Positions 43,110-57,005 are shown, counted from the stretch's first letter. The stretch: DNA of 64,000 nucleotides from Platanthera guangdongensis (GCA_039583875.1 CM077157.1:72788346-72852345), one strand, 5' to 3'. Notes: generated by a model from the letters alone, not told the origin. Made by a program: numbers and translations.

Positions 43110-45229
43110 TGTTGGGTACATTGGTCAAATGTACCTGATTTGAAGAAGCCTCACCCAACTCAATGATATACATCATAATGTATTTGATGTATGTTTGAGT
43201 TACCCGTGCAGGTTAAGAAAGTACTGGACTGAAGCAAAAAGTTTCTAAGTCCATATGTCGACACCCAGAGGGAAAGTGTCGACACTCAAGAAAGCTTGTG
43301 TCGACACCCAGACAAGCAGTGTCGACACTTGGAGTCATTGTGTCGACACCTGGGATGCAGAGTCGACACCAGACAGATAGTGTCGACACTTGGAGCTGTG
43401 TCGACACTCAGTGAAGAAAAGTGCAGACAGAAAGTGTCAACACAAGGAGCTGTGTCGACACCCAGTGAAGCTGTGTCTATACCAGAAAGTGTCGACACTT
43501 GGAGCTGTGTCGACACTCAGCAAAAGTCTGCAGAGTCTAAGTACAAGTGTCGACACTCAACACAATGTGTCGACACTATGCAGAAGAGTCAGCACTTGAA
43601 GTAAGTGTCGACACTCAACACAATGTGTCGACACTCAACAGAAGAGTCAGCATTTGAAGTATGTGTCGACACCCAGAACAATGTGTCGACACACAGCTGA
43701 AGACTCAACACTTGAAGAAAGTGTCGACACAAGGAGCTGTGTCGACACTTAGCAAAGAACAGAATTATCAACAAAATATTCTAAGTACAAGTGTCGACAC
43801 TAAAGGAATGTGTCGACACTCAGCTGAAGTCTCAACAAGAAGAAGGTGTGTCGACACAAGGAGCTGTGTCGACACTCAGCAAGAATCAACATAGAAGACT
43901 ATGTGTCGACACCAAGAAGTAGTGTCGACACTTGACAGATTCAACACAAGAAGTTGTGTCGACATAAAGGAGATGTGTCGACACATAGAAGAATTCAGCA
44001 AAAGCTAGAAGAACAAGTACTTGTGTCGACACTCAATTTCAGTGTCGACACATGCAGAAGAATTTGTGTCGAGACATACAAGGAAATGTGTCGACACCTT
44101 GTAGACTTGTGTCGACACTTACACAACATGTGTCGACACTTGGTCTATAAGTGTCGACACTTAAAGACAGAAAGTCTCGACACTTTCAGACAGTTAGAGA
44201 ATTTCAAGAAATGACTGGATGATTTGATAGCTGCCGTTCCAGCCGGTCTACAACACCTATCAGAGATATCAGAAGTCAGTTATGGACCGGTCCAGCCGGT
44301 TACCATGAAGAAAGCCTATAAATAGGCACCTACAGTTTACAGAAACTGTTGTTGAAAGTGGTTCAGAGTTGTTGAAGTTGTTGATCACCTTGTTGAAGTA
44401 ATTATTAAAGTGGTACAAAGAGTATCAAAACAAGAAGATCTAGCAGTTCAAGTGCAGATCTAAGAAGTTGGAGAGAGAGGGCTCCATCCAAGAAATCAGC
44501 CTCTGGAACTAGGCTGAGAAGAAGGATTCAGATTCAGTCTGGATCTTAAGTGGCAGAGGTCAAGGAACAACTGCAGAGGATTCAGTCTTATTCAGTTCTA
44601 CTCAAGAAGCTTTGAAGAAAGCTAAGTCAGGGTGAATCCAGCTGAGTTCTTCCAAGAACTCATCAAGAATCTCTCAACTCCCCTCCTTTAATTCTGAGTT
44701 GTAGAGTTATTATTTGTATTACATTTTAACTTGTAGGATCCTTTGAATCTTAGTGATTTGTAAGCCTGTATTTATAAAGGCTGAGGGTAGGGCTTGTTAG
44801 CCTGAGTGTAGGAGATAGAGATCTCTGAGTGTAGGCCTTGTTGGCTGAGTGTAGGCCTTGGTTGGCTGAGTGTAGGCCTTGATTGGCTGAGTGTAGGCTT
44901 TGGGATAAAGCTGAGTTGTAAGGCTTTGGGCCTGAGGTAGGAACCAATTTGGGTTCTGAGACAGTGGAGAAGTTTGGCCGAATCTAGTACACTGATAGAT
45001 AGGCGAAGGGGGAAAGTGGATGTACCCATATCTTGGGGAACCACTATAAAACACTGTGTGCTGTGCTGTGATTGTGCTGTGGATTAGCTGTGTATGTTTT
45101 GTTATTGCTATTTGCTGTGCAAAAGTAGTTAGAAATCTGTGATATAACTGTTTGGCTGCTAACAAAGTTAGAAAAGGATTAGGTCACCTATTCACCCCCC
45201 CTCTAGGTGTTTAGGTACCATATCTTTCA
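43110..45229 (+). repeat. 3' LTR of Sirevirus copy A2
   Basis: 2120 bp, collinear with the 5' LTR without indels. Followed by GAATA, matching the base set before the 5' LTR. Its palindrome array spans about 43255-44160. Confidence 0.97.
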
Positions 45230-45234
45230 GAATA

Positions 45235-48200
45235 TATGGAGAAATACAACTCCAAATGGCCCCAAATTTTGGTGGCATGTCCATTGGGTCAATATCAGAC
45301 CATGATAAAAATTTCAGCCTCTTTGGGCCTCTGCATGTTGGGTAAACCCACTTGCATGTGTATGATGAATATAGGCTTGGGTTACCTTTAGCAAAAAAAT
45401 CTATATAATGGGGACTTAGCCCATTTGGAACATTAAAAGTCTATGAAATCTTGGTCTGAGGATTATTAGGGTGAAATATACCTTCAACAAGAGTAATGGA
45501 ATTTTGGGGTTCAAAAATCCCATTATTTGGAATTTTTGAGTATTAGGCCATTTATAGATAGAAATTTGAAATAAGGTTATTGATGAGTTAAAATTCTCAA
45601 ATTTTGTTAAGAACTCAAGGGAGTCATATTTAACCCCTGGAAAAGTTTATGGGTCTGTTATATGATTATATTTTGGAATTATGTAGAATTTACAATTTTG
45701 CCCCTTTATGGAAATTATTTAAAAATGATGGAAATTACAGTAGGAATATTTTGAAAAAATTCCAAGTGATTTAATTATGTGTTTGTGACCTTGTGTAATT
45801 TTCTTGATATTTTTGGATGCTTCTATAGGTTTAAAATCCAATAAATGGCATTTTTGTTATATTTGTCATATGAGTGTTGGTAAACCAAATTACTGTTTAG
45901 GACTATGAATTTTTATATTTGGTATTATTTCAGAAATTTACATCTGCAATAATTTTCCTAGAATTTTTAGAAACATATTTAATGTACTTCATATGTAAAG
46001 TGGTCAATTCATGGATTTAACTTTAGATGAAAATTAAATGGAAATATAAATGGGGAAATTACAATTCTTGGAAACCAGTCATAATTAGCCTGATGATCAT
46101 CAAGAAAATTTATTAGACCAGGGGATCATTTGATATAGTACTTCTTGTATAAAGTGACATTGGACACTTAATTAAAGGATTTAATTTAGGGTCTTTATGG
46201 CTTAGAAAAATAGTGAAAACTCCACATAATAAATATCATATATCATACTATACCATGATAAATGGTTAGGGTAACTTTGGCCAAGAAATTGGAAGTCATA
46301 CTTTACGGGTCGTATTAGGTCATGAGTTGCGTCTAGCTCAGATAGTATATACTACTAGGACCGCAGGGGGATAAGAATAGACATTGAGATGGTAATTATT
46401 TTGGGAGAATAAACCCTGGTTGGTCTACTATAGGTCATTTCTTGGTTACGAGTGATAGAGCACAAGTCCTAGGATAGTAATTATAACAAAGGCCGGCGGA
46501 AGACCGCCACACTTATATTAACATCTTAAGCCACTATGACCACTCCAGAGTAATAATGAGAGCAGAATATGAATCATAGGTAGATATCAATAAAAGTAAA
46601 TATCCTTGTGAAAGAGAGCTTTGGGATTCAACCCACCGTAGTTCCTAGTGACCCTGAGAGCCCTTCATCGGGCATGCCTCGGGCAGTCCTGGGATCAACC
46701 CTAAACTACTAGGTGTAACTAACACTAGACAAGAGTAGTCTAATAAGTTAAGACATTATGGTCCATTCTCACCTGTGATGGGTTTAAGGGATTTTGATAA
46801 AGGCACTATGTGCAATCTCACCCGTGATGGGTTTGGGGGATTTTGAATAAAAGCACTATATGCAATCTCACCCGCGATGGGTTGGAGGGATTCAGGATGG
46901 GTTGGTCCTGCGACCTGAAGGCTCGGGTTGGAATATCTTGCATGTGCATAAACTTGTGGCGGGTCATGCGATACTAGGCCAATCGTCACACCGATGGCAG
47001 TACGGTGGCTCTGGCGAGACGTGATAGTTTGAGGGGCCAGTGGGTTGTTTTACACTGCGGTCTAGAGGACGATCCCCGAAAATGCACACTCGACCAAAAA
47101 GACTGGTGGGTAGCCAGCAAATAGTATGCAAAGACTCTAGAGTGCATCTAGGATGTGTACAGAGTCATATAGGAGCTCTAGGACTGGTAGTGTGATACCC
47201 ACCTAGGAGTGGAGACGCCCGCTCCACTGCTGCCGTAGCCACAATGGTGGTACCGGAGAGTGATGCTAGCTCCAAAAAGTGGGAACTAAAGGTCTGTGAT
47301 CACAGAGTCGTGTGCGTGAGTTGCACTTGCATGAACCATAAACGCATGCATATCATACATTCATAACTAGGTCATACGCACCATGGATCCTTATCATATA
47401 ATTAATATGGGCTCTTTTATATGATAAGTTATATTTCTATAAACCTTAACTTATATATTTGTATGGGCATTCATATAAGTTAAGGTACTTCTGTGATGGT
47501 AGTAGTAGCTCATTATACTTGCTGTCTTTCTTACCTTGCCTACAGTACTTGTTTACTTACTGCTCTTTACTTATTGTTGTTCAGCTCCGCATACTTTTCT
47601 TGTACTATATATATAGAACTGCTAGAGTAGAAATATTTGTTATATATGTACTCTTAGTATAACTCCACTGTCACCTACTTCCCTTTGTTATACCCCTTGT
47701 TGTCCTCCGCTTCGTCCTACTGCCCGGTGCCTATGAGTTGCGGGTGCGAGGTGTGGAGGAAACGACTTAGTTTTTTGATTAACGGTCGGTGTGACCAATC
47801 ATTTTAGGAGCTCGAGGAGAGGGAGTACCAGCAGGACGAGGTGGCAGGATGTGAGGAGCTGATACCACCACTACCTACTACTACTACTGTAGCCCGACGT
47901 CAGGTGGGACACGTCTTCTGATGATAGTGTAGCTTCCCCATGTTGTCATTTATGAGAGAGATATTTGTCATTACGTACTGGGCATAAGCCCTTTTCTCTA
48001 TTTTTGATGAACTCATTATGGACTGGTGTACTCTTATTTATTATGAGATAGTGCTGTGACTTATGGACTAGTTGTTGCTTTATCCTACTTTTACTTCTTA
48101 CTCTCTTTTGGCCGAACAGGTTATATGATCGTACTAGCCGGCAGGATCAGCGTGTTGCGGTGTCGACTAACCCATGTGTTAGTGCCACCGTAAGACGACG

Positions 48201-48251
48201 GTTCTGTGCATAAGATCGGGAGCTTCCTTGGTAAGGGGGAGGGGTCTTACA
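45235..48251 (+). repeat. 5' LTR of the Tekay-like element, second part
   Basis: The sequence resumes after the second GAATA and runs to GGGGTCTTACA, which roughly mirrors the TGTAACATCCC start. Together the two parts give an LTR of about 4.66 kb, long but known for this group. A TATATATA stretch near 47604 may be the promoter. A GGTATCA piece just after the end could be a weak primer site. The end is inferred because the 3' LTR end is not in view. Confidence 0.65.
46768..46900 (+). repeat. Three ~50-bp tandem repeats in the Tekay LTR
   Basis: Units starting at 46768, 46817 and 46867 share CTCACC(C/T)G(T/C)GATGGGTT and the piece CACTAT(G/A)TGCAAT. Confidence 0.8.
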
Positions 48252-48436
48252 AACAGGTATCACTTGAACAAACAATCATAAGAGAAGAAATCCACAACAC
48301 TGGGCCACCCCGCACGGGCATTAGTTTGTGGACAAACTATCCAGCGGAAGAAATGGTGTGCCCATGTGCAAAAAGTCACATAAAACAGTCCACATATGCA
48401 ATGAGTTAGGCCAATTCTAATATAAACCTTACCTTT
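48252..48436 (+). other. Leader between the Tekay 5' LTR and gag
   Basis: Short stretch with AACAGGTATCACTTG just after the inferred LTR end. GGTATCA could be a degenerate iMet primer site. I see nothing else in it. Confidence 0.35.
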
Positions 48437-48682
48437 GTGCAACCTCCCAGGGTCGCCGTACCGCAGAATGTGGCTCCTCCCCCTCCAGATCCCACTCCCT
48501 TTCTACAGACAGAGATGGGCCAGACCTTGACGGCCATCCTTGAGGCCTTCAGGGCCCAGCAAATTCCGACACCGCTGCCAAACCCGGGATCAAACTGGCT
48601 GAGTGTATTCAAGAGTTTATTCCCGCCCATGTACCACGGGACAGAGAATGCGGTAAAAATGGAGGAATGGCTCGAGGCTATA
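48437..48682 (+). pseudogene. gag: Tekay-like gag, first part
   Basis: The frame reads PPPPDPTPFLQTEMGQTLTAIL and LFPPMYHGTENAVKMEEWLEAI, the start of a chromovirus gag. It stops exactly where the Athila-like element begins. The last five bases, CTATA, are one copy of the target duplication. With the insertion removed, the frame continues without a shift at 58447. Confidence 0.8.
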
Positions 48683-50119
48683 TGATGAGTCCACATTTTA
48701 CCCGGATTTTTGGACTCATTTGGGCTAGTTTTATCGTTTTAGCACTACACTTGAGAGCCTTTATTGCTTATTTGTGCTTATGTACCTATTTCACGATTAT
48801 GTGCACTGTAGGCCCGCTTCTGTGTGCTTTCTGTGTTTCTATTTGGTTGTTATTCTTTAGCTCTATCTCGGGGATGTGGTGTGCACGTTATGGTGGCCTA
48901 TCTGCCCCTTCTGCTGGTACAGTGGTCGTGTGTGTGCTCCGGAACTGCTCGGGAGACTCCGACGATGTAGGAATACTGCGCACGACCATTGGACTTACTA
49001 CACACGACCACTGGTCGTGCGCCACTGTCCGTGCGCATTACAACCCCTTTTTCATAACCCTGTCTCGGTAATCGCACGAGCACTGGCCGTAGTGCGCACG
49101 ACCACTTGTCGTGCGCCACTGCTTGTGCGCATATATGCTGATGCTTCTTGTCCAGGTTGCAGGTTTATTTGGAAAAGCCGCACGATCATGGACCTACAGT
49201 GCGAACGACCACTGGTCGTGTGCCACTGATCGTGCGCACTGCTTCTGCTGCCTCCGTATATAAGGCCCTGCTCCGCGTTTTAGGTCAACGCCTGTCATTT
49301 ACTGCGATCGGAGAGTGTGCGGGAATCGCCATTTCACTTCTCCAGCTGCTCCATCACTTCCACCTTCGTCGGGAAGCCATTTCCAACTACTCCGAAGCTT
49401 TTCAACACTCCGGCGAAGCCCTCAGCCATTGATGACTTCAACTCCAAGCTTTCCTGCAGAGTTGGTGAAGTAGATAACCTAGAGAACAGACTTAAAGGCC
49501 TTCGAGGTGACAGATCATTGGTACCGGAAGCCTCCTTGGACTGAGCCCAGAAGCGGATTGACAACTCGCTACTCCGGCCATGACCCGCGGTGGATCTTCA
49601 TTCTCTTTTGGTTTACTCCTCTTCCCCTTCCTCTGTGTTATGAATGTTTTGAGCAGTGTAATGAACTTCCATCCCTGAACATCAAGTTTATTTTATAGTT
49701 AATGGAATGTTAGTATCTTCTTATGCTTGTGAGTTTTGTCTGTGAATGCGCCTCGCTCACCCCACATCCACTTCATTCCCGTGCCTTGTCCGATTGCAAT
49801 CCACACAAGAACACTGCAATCCATTAGATTCCCTTCCACTCGCCCAACTGAAGTTCGGCATCGCGGCCGACGAACCCACTTCACCTTGCGAAGCGGTGCC
49901 TTCGACCCGCATAGCTTTTACTAGTTCAGTAGATCAAACATCCACAATCTCCCTAGTCCGCTATTTCCTTTTTGTTCTATTTTTAACTCTCATAACGATA
50001 TTCTCGGTACTGTTGCCGTTCTACGCTAATTGCATTCCTCAAGAGACCGACACTCGGGGATTTATTCCCAAAACTTTATTACTTGTGCGACCGGTGCGCT
50101 TGCCGAATTACACGCATCA
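48683..50119 (+). repeat. 5' LTR of the plus Athila-like element
   Basis: It runs from TGATGAGTCC to ACACGCATCA. A palindrome cluster (about 48978-49240), of which CGCACGACCACTGGTCGTGC is a typical unit, precedes a TATATAAGG box (49257-49264). Confidence 0.95.
49257..49264 (+). promoter_or_regulatory. TATA box of the plus Athila 5' LTR
   Basis: CCGTATATAAGGCCC lies just downstream of the palindrome cluster. The 3' LTR has TATATAGGG at 57579-57587. Confidence 0.65.
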
Positions 50120-50125
50120 AGTTTT

Positions 50126-50143
50126 TGGCGCCGTTGCCGGGGA
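50126..50143 (+). other. Primer binding site (tRNA-Asp) of the plus Athila-like element
   Basis: TGGCGCCGTTGCCGGGGA lies six bases after the LTR and is the complement of the plant tRNA-Asp 3' end, the usual Athila primer. Confidence 0.92.
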
Positions 50144-50314
50144 ATGCAACTGTAGAGCGACTTCGGATGACTTCTAATATTGTTATAAGAGTTAGTATTG
50201 TTTTGTTTTGACTGCTGTTTCCCTCTAGTGTGTAGTGTTTGCCACAGTGAATGCAGGGTCGAGGCACAGGAGATCTAGTAGCTTACTACCCCTTTTTCAT
50301 TCAAGCCTCTCTCA

Positions 50315-53300
50315 ATGACTACAATTCAGCAGCAGACTTATAAAGCAAGCCTTATCAACCTCACATACCGAGCAGAAACGGGAAATAACAGTTTCGAGAT
50401 CTCGCCTGACCTCATCGAATACATCATCGAAAACTGTCAATTCAGTGGAGACGGAAAAATAGATGCACTATGCCACGTGCAGCGGTTCTTAGAAATTTAC
50501 AACACTTGTAGGCCAAATGCTGCCAACAATGAGCAGCAGAGGATCCGACTCTTCTCCTTCTCCCTGAAAGACGAAGCAAAGCGATGGTATCAAGATATTC
50601 GGAAGGGAATATCCTCATCCTGGAAACAACTCAAAAGAAAATTTTTGGCCAAATTCCGACAACCGATGCTAGAAATAGACAATTACAAGGAGCTAATCAC
50701 CTTCACCCAAAGAAATGAAGAGACCTTGTTCGATACATGGGAGCGTTTCCAGTCCCTGCGAAGGGAATGCTGCAGAGTGGAAATGTCAGACATCCTCCTA
50801 ATCCAAACTTTTTTTACTTCGGCATCGCTGACAGATTCCGGCCATTACTTGACGTCGCAGCTGGTGGAACTCTGTTTAACAAATCCAGTGAGGATGCCTG
50901 GGAAGTTATAGACAACATTGCCCAAACTAGTAGGCATTGGAACTATCCGCCTTCTCCCGACTTTCCGGTAGAGATAAATTCAGTAGTCTCTGATGAAGCC
51001 ACCGACCACAATCTCTCGTCAAAGACAGAGCAATGTTTTTCTTACGTGTGCAAAATGATGGAGATGTTCAATGACCAAGCCACCACCATTCAGCGCCTAC
51101 AAACCGCCATAGGGATTCTCACGGAAACGTTACTATGTTCAGTCAATCAGAAACAGGAAACGGTACATACTATGAGATTGAGAAGTGGAAAAAGCCTAGA
51201 GAGGGCCTCGCCTCCTGACCCTCCCACACAATCACTCCGCGAGCCCATCGTCGATTTGATAAAGGAACCCCCGTCCTCACCTACCGTACAAGAACCCATG
51301 GCAGTACTCCAACCTGTGAAGAACGCCGTGAAGCCACCATTTCCCCACCGACTGCAAAACGAAAAGGCTGAAAAACAATTTCATAAATTCCTCGAGATCA
51401 TGAAAGGAGTGCAAATAAGTATACCTCTGACAGAAGCTATCACTCAGATCCCAGGATATTCCAAGTTCCTAAAGAAACTCATCATACGGCGTAAATCTTT
51501 AGAAGGACTGAAAATGATCAATCTCACTGAAGAATGCTCAACTCTCCTCCCCAACTATTCCCCAACCAAACGAAGAGATCCGGGCAGTTTTACCATTCCA
51601 TGCAGAATTGGCCTCCACCGATTCAGACACGCATTATGTCATTTGGGAGCTTCAATAAATCTAATGCCGCTCTCCGTCTTCCGCGAGCTAGGAGTTGGGA
51701 TTCTACAGCCCACCCACCTGAGGTTGCAATTAGCTGACAGATCGGTAAAACAACCGGCCGGAATAGTCGAAGATCTTACTGTCATGGTCAACAACCTCGC
51801 CTTCCCAGCAGATTTCGTCATTCTTGACATGATGGCCAATCCCAAAGTGCCTATAATACTAGGACGGCCCTTCCTTGCCACAGCCCGTGCCATTATCAAT
51901 GTTGACCAAGGAGAGCTCACCCTAAGCCCGGGGGACGAAACGATTTCTTTCAACGTCCACGAACCTTCCCAACATCTCAGAATCACTAATTGTGACGAAG
52001 CAGATTTGATCGACGAACCGGACTTGTACAACGAAATGATTCTTGACCCAGCTGAGCCAGTGTGGGAAGAGGAGGATGCCACTAATGTCCCGAGAACCCC
52101 GCATCCAACCAAAGAACCTTTCATCACATCTACCGTCACAACCACTGCCACAACTCTGAAGCCACTGCCTGAATCCCTGAAATACGCTTTCTTAGAAGAA
52201 GGCACATCGTGCCCAGTCATTATCTCTGCATCTCTCTCCATCGACAACGAACTCTCCTTGGTTAATGTCTTAAAGAAATACAAAAATGTGTTTGGACGTT
52301 CATTAGCCGACATAAAAGGGATCAGCCCGGCGTTTTGCATGCACAAAATTCTGCTTGAAGATCAATACAAGCCGTTGGCACAACCTCAAGGGCGACTGAA
52401 CCCCAAGATGCATGAAGTGGTACAGGCCGAAGTAATAAAATTTCTTGATGCGGGTATCATTTACCCCATCAGCGACAGCAAATGGGTCAGCCCAGTGCAA
52501 GTGGTGCCCAAAAAGGGCGGGATTACGGTGGTGGCCAACGAAAAGAATGAATTATTACTCACCCGCGTGGTCACCGGGTGGAGAGTCTGCATAGACTACC
52601 GGAAACTGAATGAGGCCACCCGCAAAGATCATTTCCCGCTACCCTTCATCGACCAAATGCTGGAAAAATTGGTCGGTCAGGAATACTATTGTTTCCTCGA
52701 TGGGTACTCAGGATACAATCAAATCACAGTTGACGCCGATGACCAAGACAAAACGACGTTTACCTGCCCTTCCGGCACCTTCGCATTCAGGAGAATGCCA
52801 TTCGGATTGTGCAACGGCCCAACAACCTTCCAGCGATGCGTGATTGCCATCTTCGGTGACATGATTGGAGACTTTCTCGAAGTCTTCATGGACGATTTTT
52901 CCCTTTTCGGTAACAGCTTCGATTCCTGCCTTGTGAATCTAAACAAAGCTCTGAAGCATTGTGAGGATACAAACCTTGTCTTGAATTGGGAAAAATGCCA
53001 TTTCATGGTTCGCGAGGGCATTGTCTTAAGCCACAAAGTCTCTCACAGGGGGCTCGAAGTCGACCAAGCAAAAGTCAGTATCATCAAAAATCTTCCTCCT
53101 CCATCTTCCGCCAAGGGGATCCGCAGCTTCTTGGGACATGCCGGTTTCTACAGAAGATTCATCAGTGATTTCTCCTCCATATCCAAGCCCCTCACAAATT
53201 TGCTGGCCAAGGACATCCCGTTTGACTTCGAAAAAAAATGTATGCAGGCCTTCGAGACTCTCAAAGATCGACTCATCTCCGCTCCAATCTTGGTGGCACC

Positions 53301-55090
53301 AGATTGGACTTTGCCTTTCGAAGTCATGTGCGACGCAAGCGATGTTGCAGTCGGAGCAGTGCTCGGTCAAAGGAAAAACAAAATCTTTCATACTATCTCC
53401 TACGCCAGCCGGACTCTCAACGATGCTCAACTGAACTATACCACTACAGAAAAGGAGCTATTGGCAGTGATCTTCGCTTTCGAAAAATTCCATTCATACC
53501 TAGTGTTATCTAAGGTCATTGTGTACACTGACCATGCCGCACTAAGGTATTTATTCAAAAAAAAAAAAGACGCCAATCCCCGACTAATCCGTTGGATTCT
53601 TCTTCTACAGGAATATGACATCGAGATCCGAGATAAGAAAGGGGTCGAAAACGTCATCGCCGATCACCTATCAAGATTGGAGAGCAACACCGCAGGAGTT
53701 GTACCTATCTGCAACCGCAACGAGATTGCCGACTGCTTCCCGGATGAAAAATTATTCACCATCTGTTCGCTCACTCCGACAATCCCGTGGTACGCAGATA
53801 TGGCCAACTACCTCGCTTGCAAATCTGTCTCCCCTCACCTGTCATCGCAGCAAAAGCGAAAACTACTGTCCGACGCCAAATATTATTTCTGGGAAGACCC
53901 GTTACTATTTCGTACTTGTAACGACAGCATCATCCGACGTTGTGTACCCGAGACCGAATTTCAATCCGTCTTAACACACTGCCACGATCGGGAGGCCGGC
54001 GGTCATTTCGACGCCACCCGAACAGCACGCAAGATACTGCAATGTGGCCTATTTTGGCCAACCCTTTTTAGAGACACAAGCTTACATCGCAAAATGCAAT
54101 AAATGCCAAAGGACAGGGAATATCTCCAAGAGGGATGAAATGCCTCTCAACAATATGCTCGTCTGCGAACCATTCGACGTTTGGGGAATTGACTTCATGG
54201 GACCCTTCCCAATGTCGCATGGAAAACTCTATATTATTGTCGCAGTAGACTATGTTTCCAAATGGGTCGAAGCCGAGGCTGTCGCAGCAAATGATGCCCG
54301 CACCGTTTTGAATTTCATACACAAGAACATTTTCTCTCGATTCGGCGCCCCGCGCACCATCATCAGCGACGACGGGAGCCATTTTTGCAACAAGTCGTTC
54401 TTGCAACTCATGAAGAAATTTGGAGTCCACCACAAAATCTCTCTTGCCTACCATCCCCAAACCTGTGGGCAAGTCGAGGTCACCAATCGCGAGCTCAAAA
54501 GAATCATCGAAAAATCCATCCATTCCAACCGAAAAGAGTGGGCCAAAAAGGTCGATGATGCCTTATGGGCGTACAGAACCGCCTTCAAAACCCCTATCGG
54601 TATGACCCCTTTTCAACTCGTCTACGGAAAAGCTTGCCACTTACCAGTCGAGCTGGAACACAAAGCGCTATGGGCAACCAAATTGCTAAACATGGACATC
54701 GAAGCCGCAGCCGATAAGCGCCGCACTCAATTGAACGAATTAGAGGAGCTCCGACATTTTGCATACGAAAATGCGTGGATATACAAAGAAAGAACAAAAA
54801 AATGGCATGACCGTCACATCATCCCCAAAGACTTCCAACCGGGCTACCAAGTCCTGTTGTACAATTCTCGCCTCCGCTAATTTCCCGGCAAACTCAAATC
54901 ACGGTGGAGCGGCCCTTTCACAGTGATCGGAGTCTCCCCTTTTGGCGCTATCGAAATAGTCGGGAAAAGCGGAGACAATTTCAAAGTCAATGGGCACCGG
55001 TTAAAATTATATGATGGCGGCGCAACCACCGACGACTCTCAAAGCCTGCAGCTCGCCGACCCCACGCAAAGCAATAGCGACACTCCTTGA
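50315..55090 (+). pseudogene. gag-pol: Athila-like gag-pol (two frameshifts, one stop)
   Basis: Gag starts MTTIQQQTYKASL; the core has LFSFSLKDEAKRWYQDI and, after a frame change at the T7 run near 50809-50815, EDAWEVIDNIAQTSRHW. Protease: ALCHLGASINLMPLSVF, where the catalytic Asp of DLGA is His. RT: WRVCIDYRKLNEATRKDHFP, FLDGYSGYNQI, PFGLCNGPTTFQRC and VFMDDFSLFG. RNase H: CDASDVAVGAVLGQ. Integrase: finger [13 protein letters not shown] with a frame change near 54060, then [25 protein letters not shown] and a C-terminus to 55090 with one TAA (54878-54880). The order and FMDDFS motif mark Athila. Three breaks and the lost protease Asp make it inactive. Confidence 0.93.
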
Positions 55091-57005
55091 TCGACAATGG
55101 CATCACCACAGAGCTAGTCTACCACGCCTTCTGTTTCTTTTCTTTTGTTTATATTTTCTGAGCAAGACAGCTACTATATTTTTGTGAGCGCCCATCTGGG
55201 AGCCGACTGTTGTCTTTTCTTTTTTTTTTATGTATCGATATTCTATTTGAACTGCTAATACATGTATTTGGTCCACCTTAAGGACGGTAAACAAAAGGGA
55301 TTTCGGGAGACAACCCAAGTTGGACCGTTTGGTCCTATGCTGTGTTATGAGCTCTGTTTATTTCTTCATATATATATTTGTCCATATTTTGCTTGGCTGG
55401 CATCCTTTAATCGCAGGTGCAGGAATATTTGAGGCGCGGCAACTTGGCCGCACTTGGACATCTCATTACCCGACTGGTATGCTCAATTTTGAGCATAGGT
55501 ACTTCCTACCATAGCTATTTATCCTATTTGGAATGCTGATTTTTTCTCGTTGTCAACTTTAAGTCTGGGGGGGAGTATGCCTGTGGTCACTACACCGCAC
55601 TTTCTGTTGCATTCCAGTTTCTTGTTTACTTATTTCTTGCTTTATGTTGCACACACTAAATCACCCACACGAGTGCGCTCTTACCCACGCGCACAACCCA
55701 AGTTAAATTTATTGCTTTTGTGTAAACTTTAAAATAGTGGTACTGGCTTAGGATTTCAGGATTGAGTAGTTCGAAACTCATGCAGTGCTCCTAATCGAAT
55801 ACTCATGGTTTGTGTAGAGTTAGGATAGAACTAATTTTTCTTTATGCTCGTAGATTTATTCTTTTCTGCACACGTAAATATTGTTTGTACTGCTCAAAAT
55901 CTGAATCTGGGATAATCGAACGATAGTGTAGGAATGTGTGTAGCCGCCACTAGACTCGTATTGCTCGAGTCGGGGGGAAGGATCATCTTTCTCTGTGGCT
56001 AAGAACTTGCCCTAAGCTACTCTAGAAGCATTGGTGCACGGTTAGTTAAGCGTGAGCATGACGTAGGCCTTCATTTTGGCTAGTTTGAGCCTTGTTTAGC
56101 CATTCCTACCTGTTAACCATTGCATGCCAAATATGTGCCTACCCTTCCTTTGATCCAGCTCCACTCACTTTCACCAAGGCCTGAAGCTAAACCCACCTTC
56201 GCAATCAAATGCTTGAGCTGATTTGTATTTACTGTTTTGCCGAGGTTGTGATAAGTGGACATTGTTTTTGGGGGTGCTGAATTTATTCCTGTTTTGATTG
56301 CTCCGTTTGGGGATTGCTAGCGCAAAAAAGAAAACAACAATTTATGAAAATAAAAAGCTGATTCGCGCAAAAGAAAAAAAAATATATGAAAGAATTGGTT
56401 TGAGATTTCGATCCCCATCCTCTTTATTGACTTTGGTCGGGTTCAGCCGTATTCACACCCGGATTTCAAGCTAAGTCTAGGGGCGTGTGCCCCATTTGTT
56501 TCTAATTGGCTGTTTTGGTTTGGGTTGTTTTCTCCCGCTTTGGTTGCATAGAGCCTTCATGTTTATCTTTGACTACCAAGCCGTCGCCTAAGCCCCATTT
56601 CCTCCTACAAGTCCCACTGATTAACGCTTGAGTCTAACCCGCGCCGTGGAGAGAGTGTGAACGTGCAAGCGTATGGTCCCCGACATTGGTGGATTCCTTT
56701 GGAGGTGATCCTGAGTCCCGAACTTTGGCAATGCTCACCTTAGTGGCATGCCTACTTTCTTCCTGCACATGATCGCAAGATTCTCCAAAATTCTAATTTT
56801 GAGCAATTACAATATTTCTTTACGTCTGTCGAATAGTTTAAACTACGTTGTATAATTAAAAAGTTTTTCTATTATATCTTCTATACCCATGATATATTTG
56901 ATTTCTCGTCTTACTTCTTTTTGAAATTTCTGAGCCAGTTAGCTATCTTCGAGTCCACAGAGTAATGATTTGCTCGGGACGTGCAAATGATTAAGTCTGG
57001 GGGTG
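55091..57005 (+). other. Non-coding 3' region of the plus Athila-like element, with polypurine tracts
   Basis: No accessory ORF is visible. AAGTCTGGGGGGGAG at 55561-55575 repeats the polypurine tract AAGTCTGGGGGTG at 56993-57005 that abuts the 3' LTR; a weaker AAGTCTAGGGG lies near 56474. The rest is unclassified. Confidence 0.7.

Larger units (their letters stand above)
32004..45229 (+). mobile_element. Sirevirus-type Ty1/copia element, copy A2 (complete)
   Basis: A 13.2-kb plus-strand element flanked by the direct repeat GAATA (31999-32003 and 45230-45234). It has two 2120-bp LTRs, a primer site, an intact gag, pol with two one-base deletions, a palindrome array and TATA box, accessory ORF3 with two nonsense codons, and a polypurine tract. 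The LTRs differ at about 30 positions (1.4%), some 25 of them transitions, so it is fairly young. It is inserted in the 5' LTR of the Tekay-like element. Copy A1 at 1-8227 is the same family in opposite orientation. Confidence 0.97.

Noticed and set aside
50800..50820. Programmed frameshift at the T7 run in Athila gag
   Set aside because: It lies in the middle of the gag core, where a plain indel in a homopolymer is the simpler reading in an already broken element.
51639..52346. 235-codon antisense ORF in the plus Athila pol
   Set aside because: It lies fully opposite the protease-RT frame and shows no domain.
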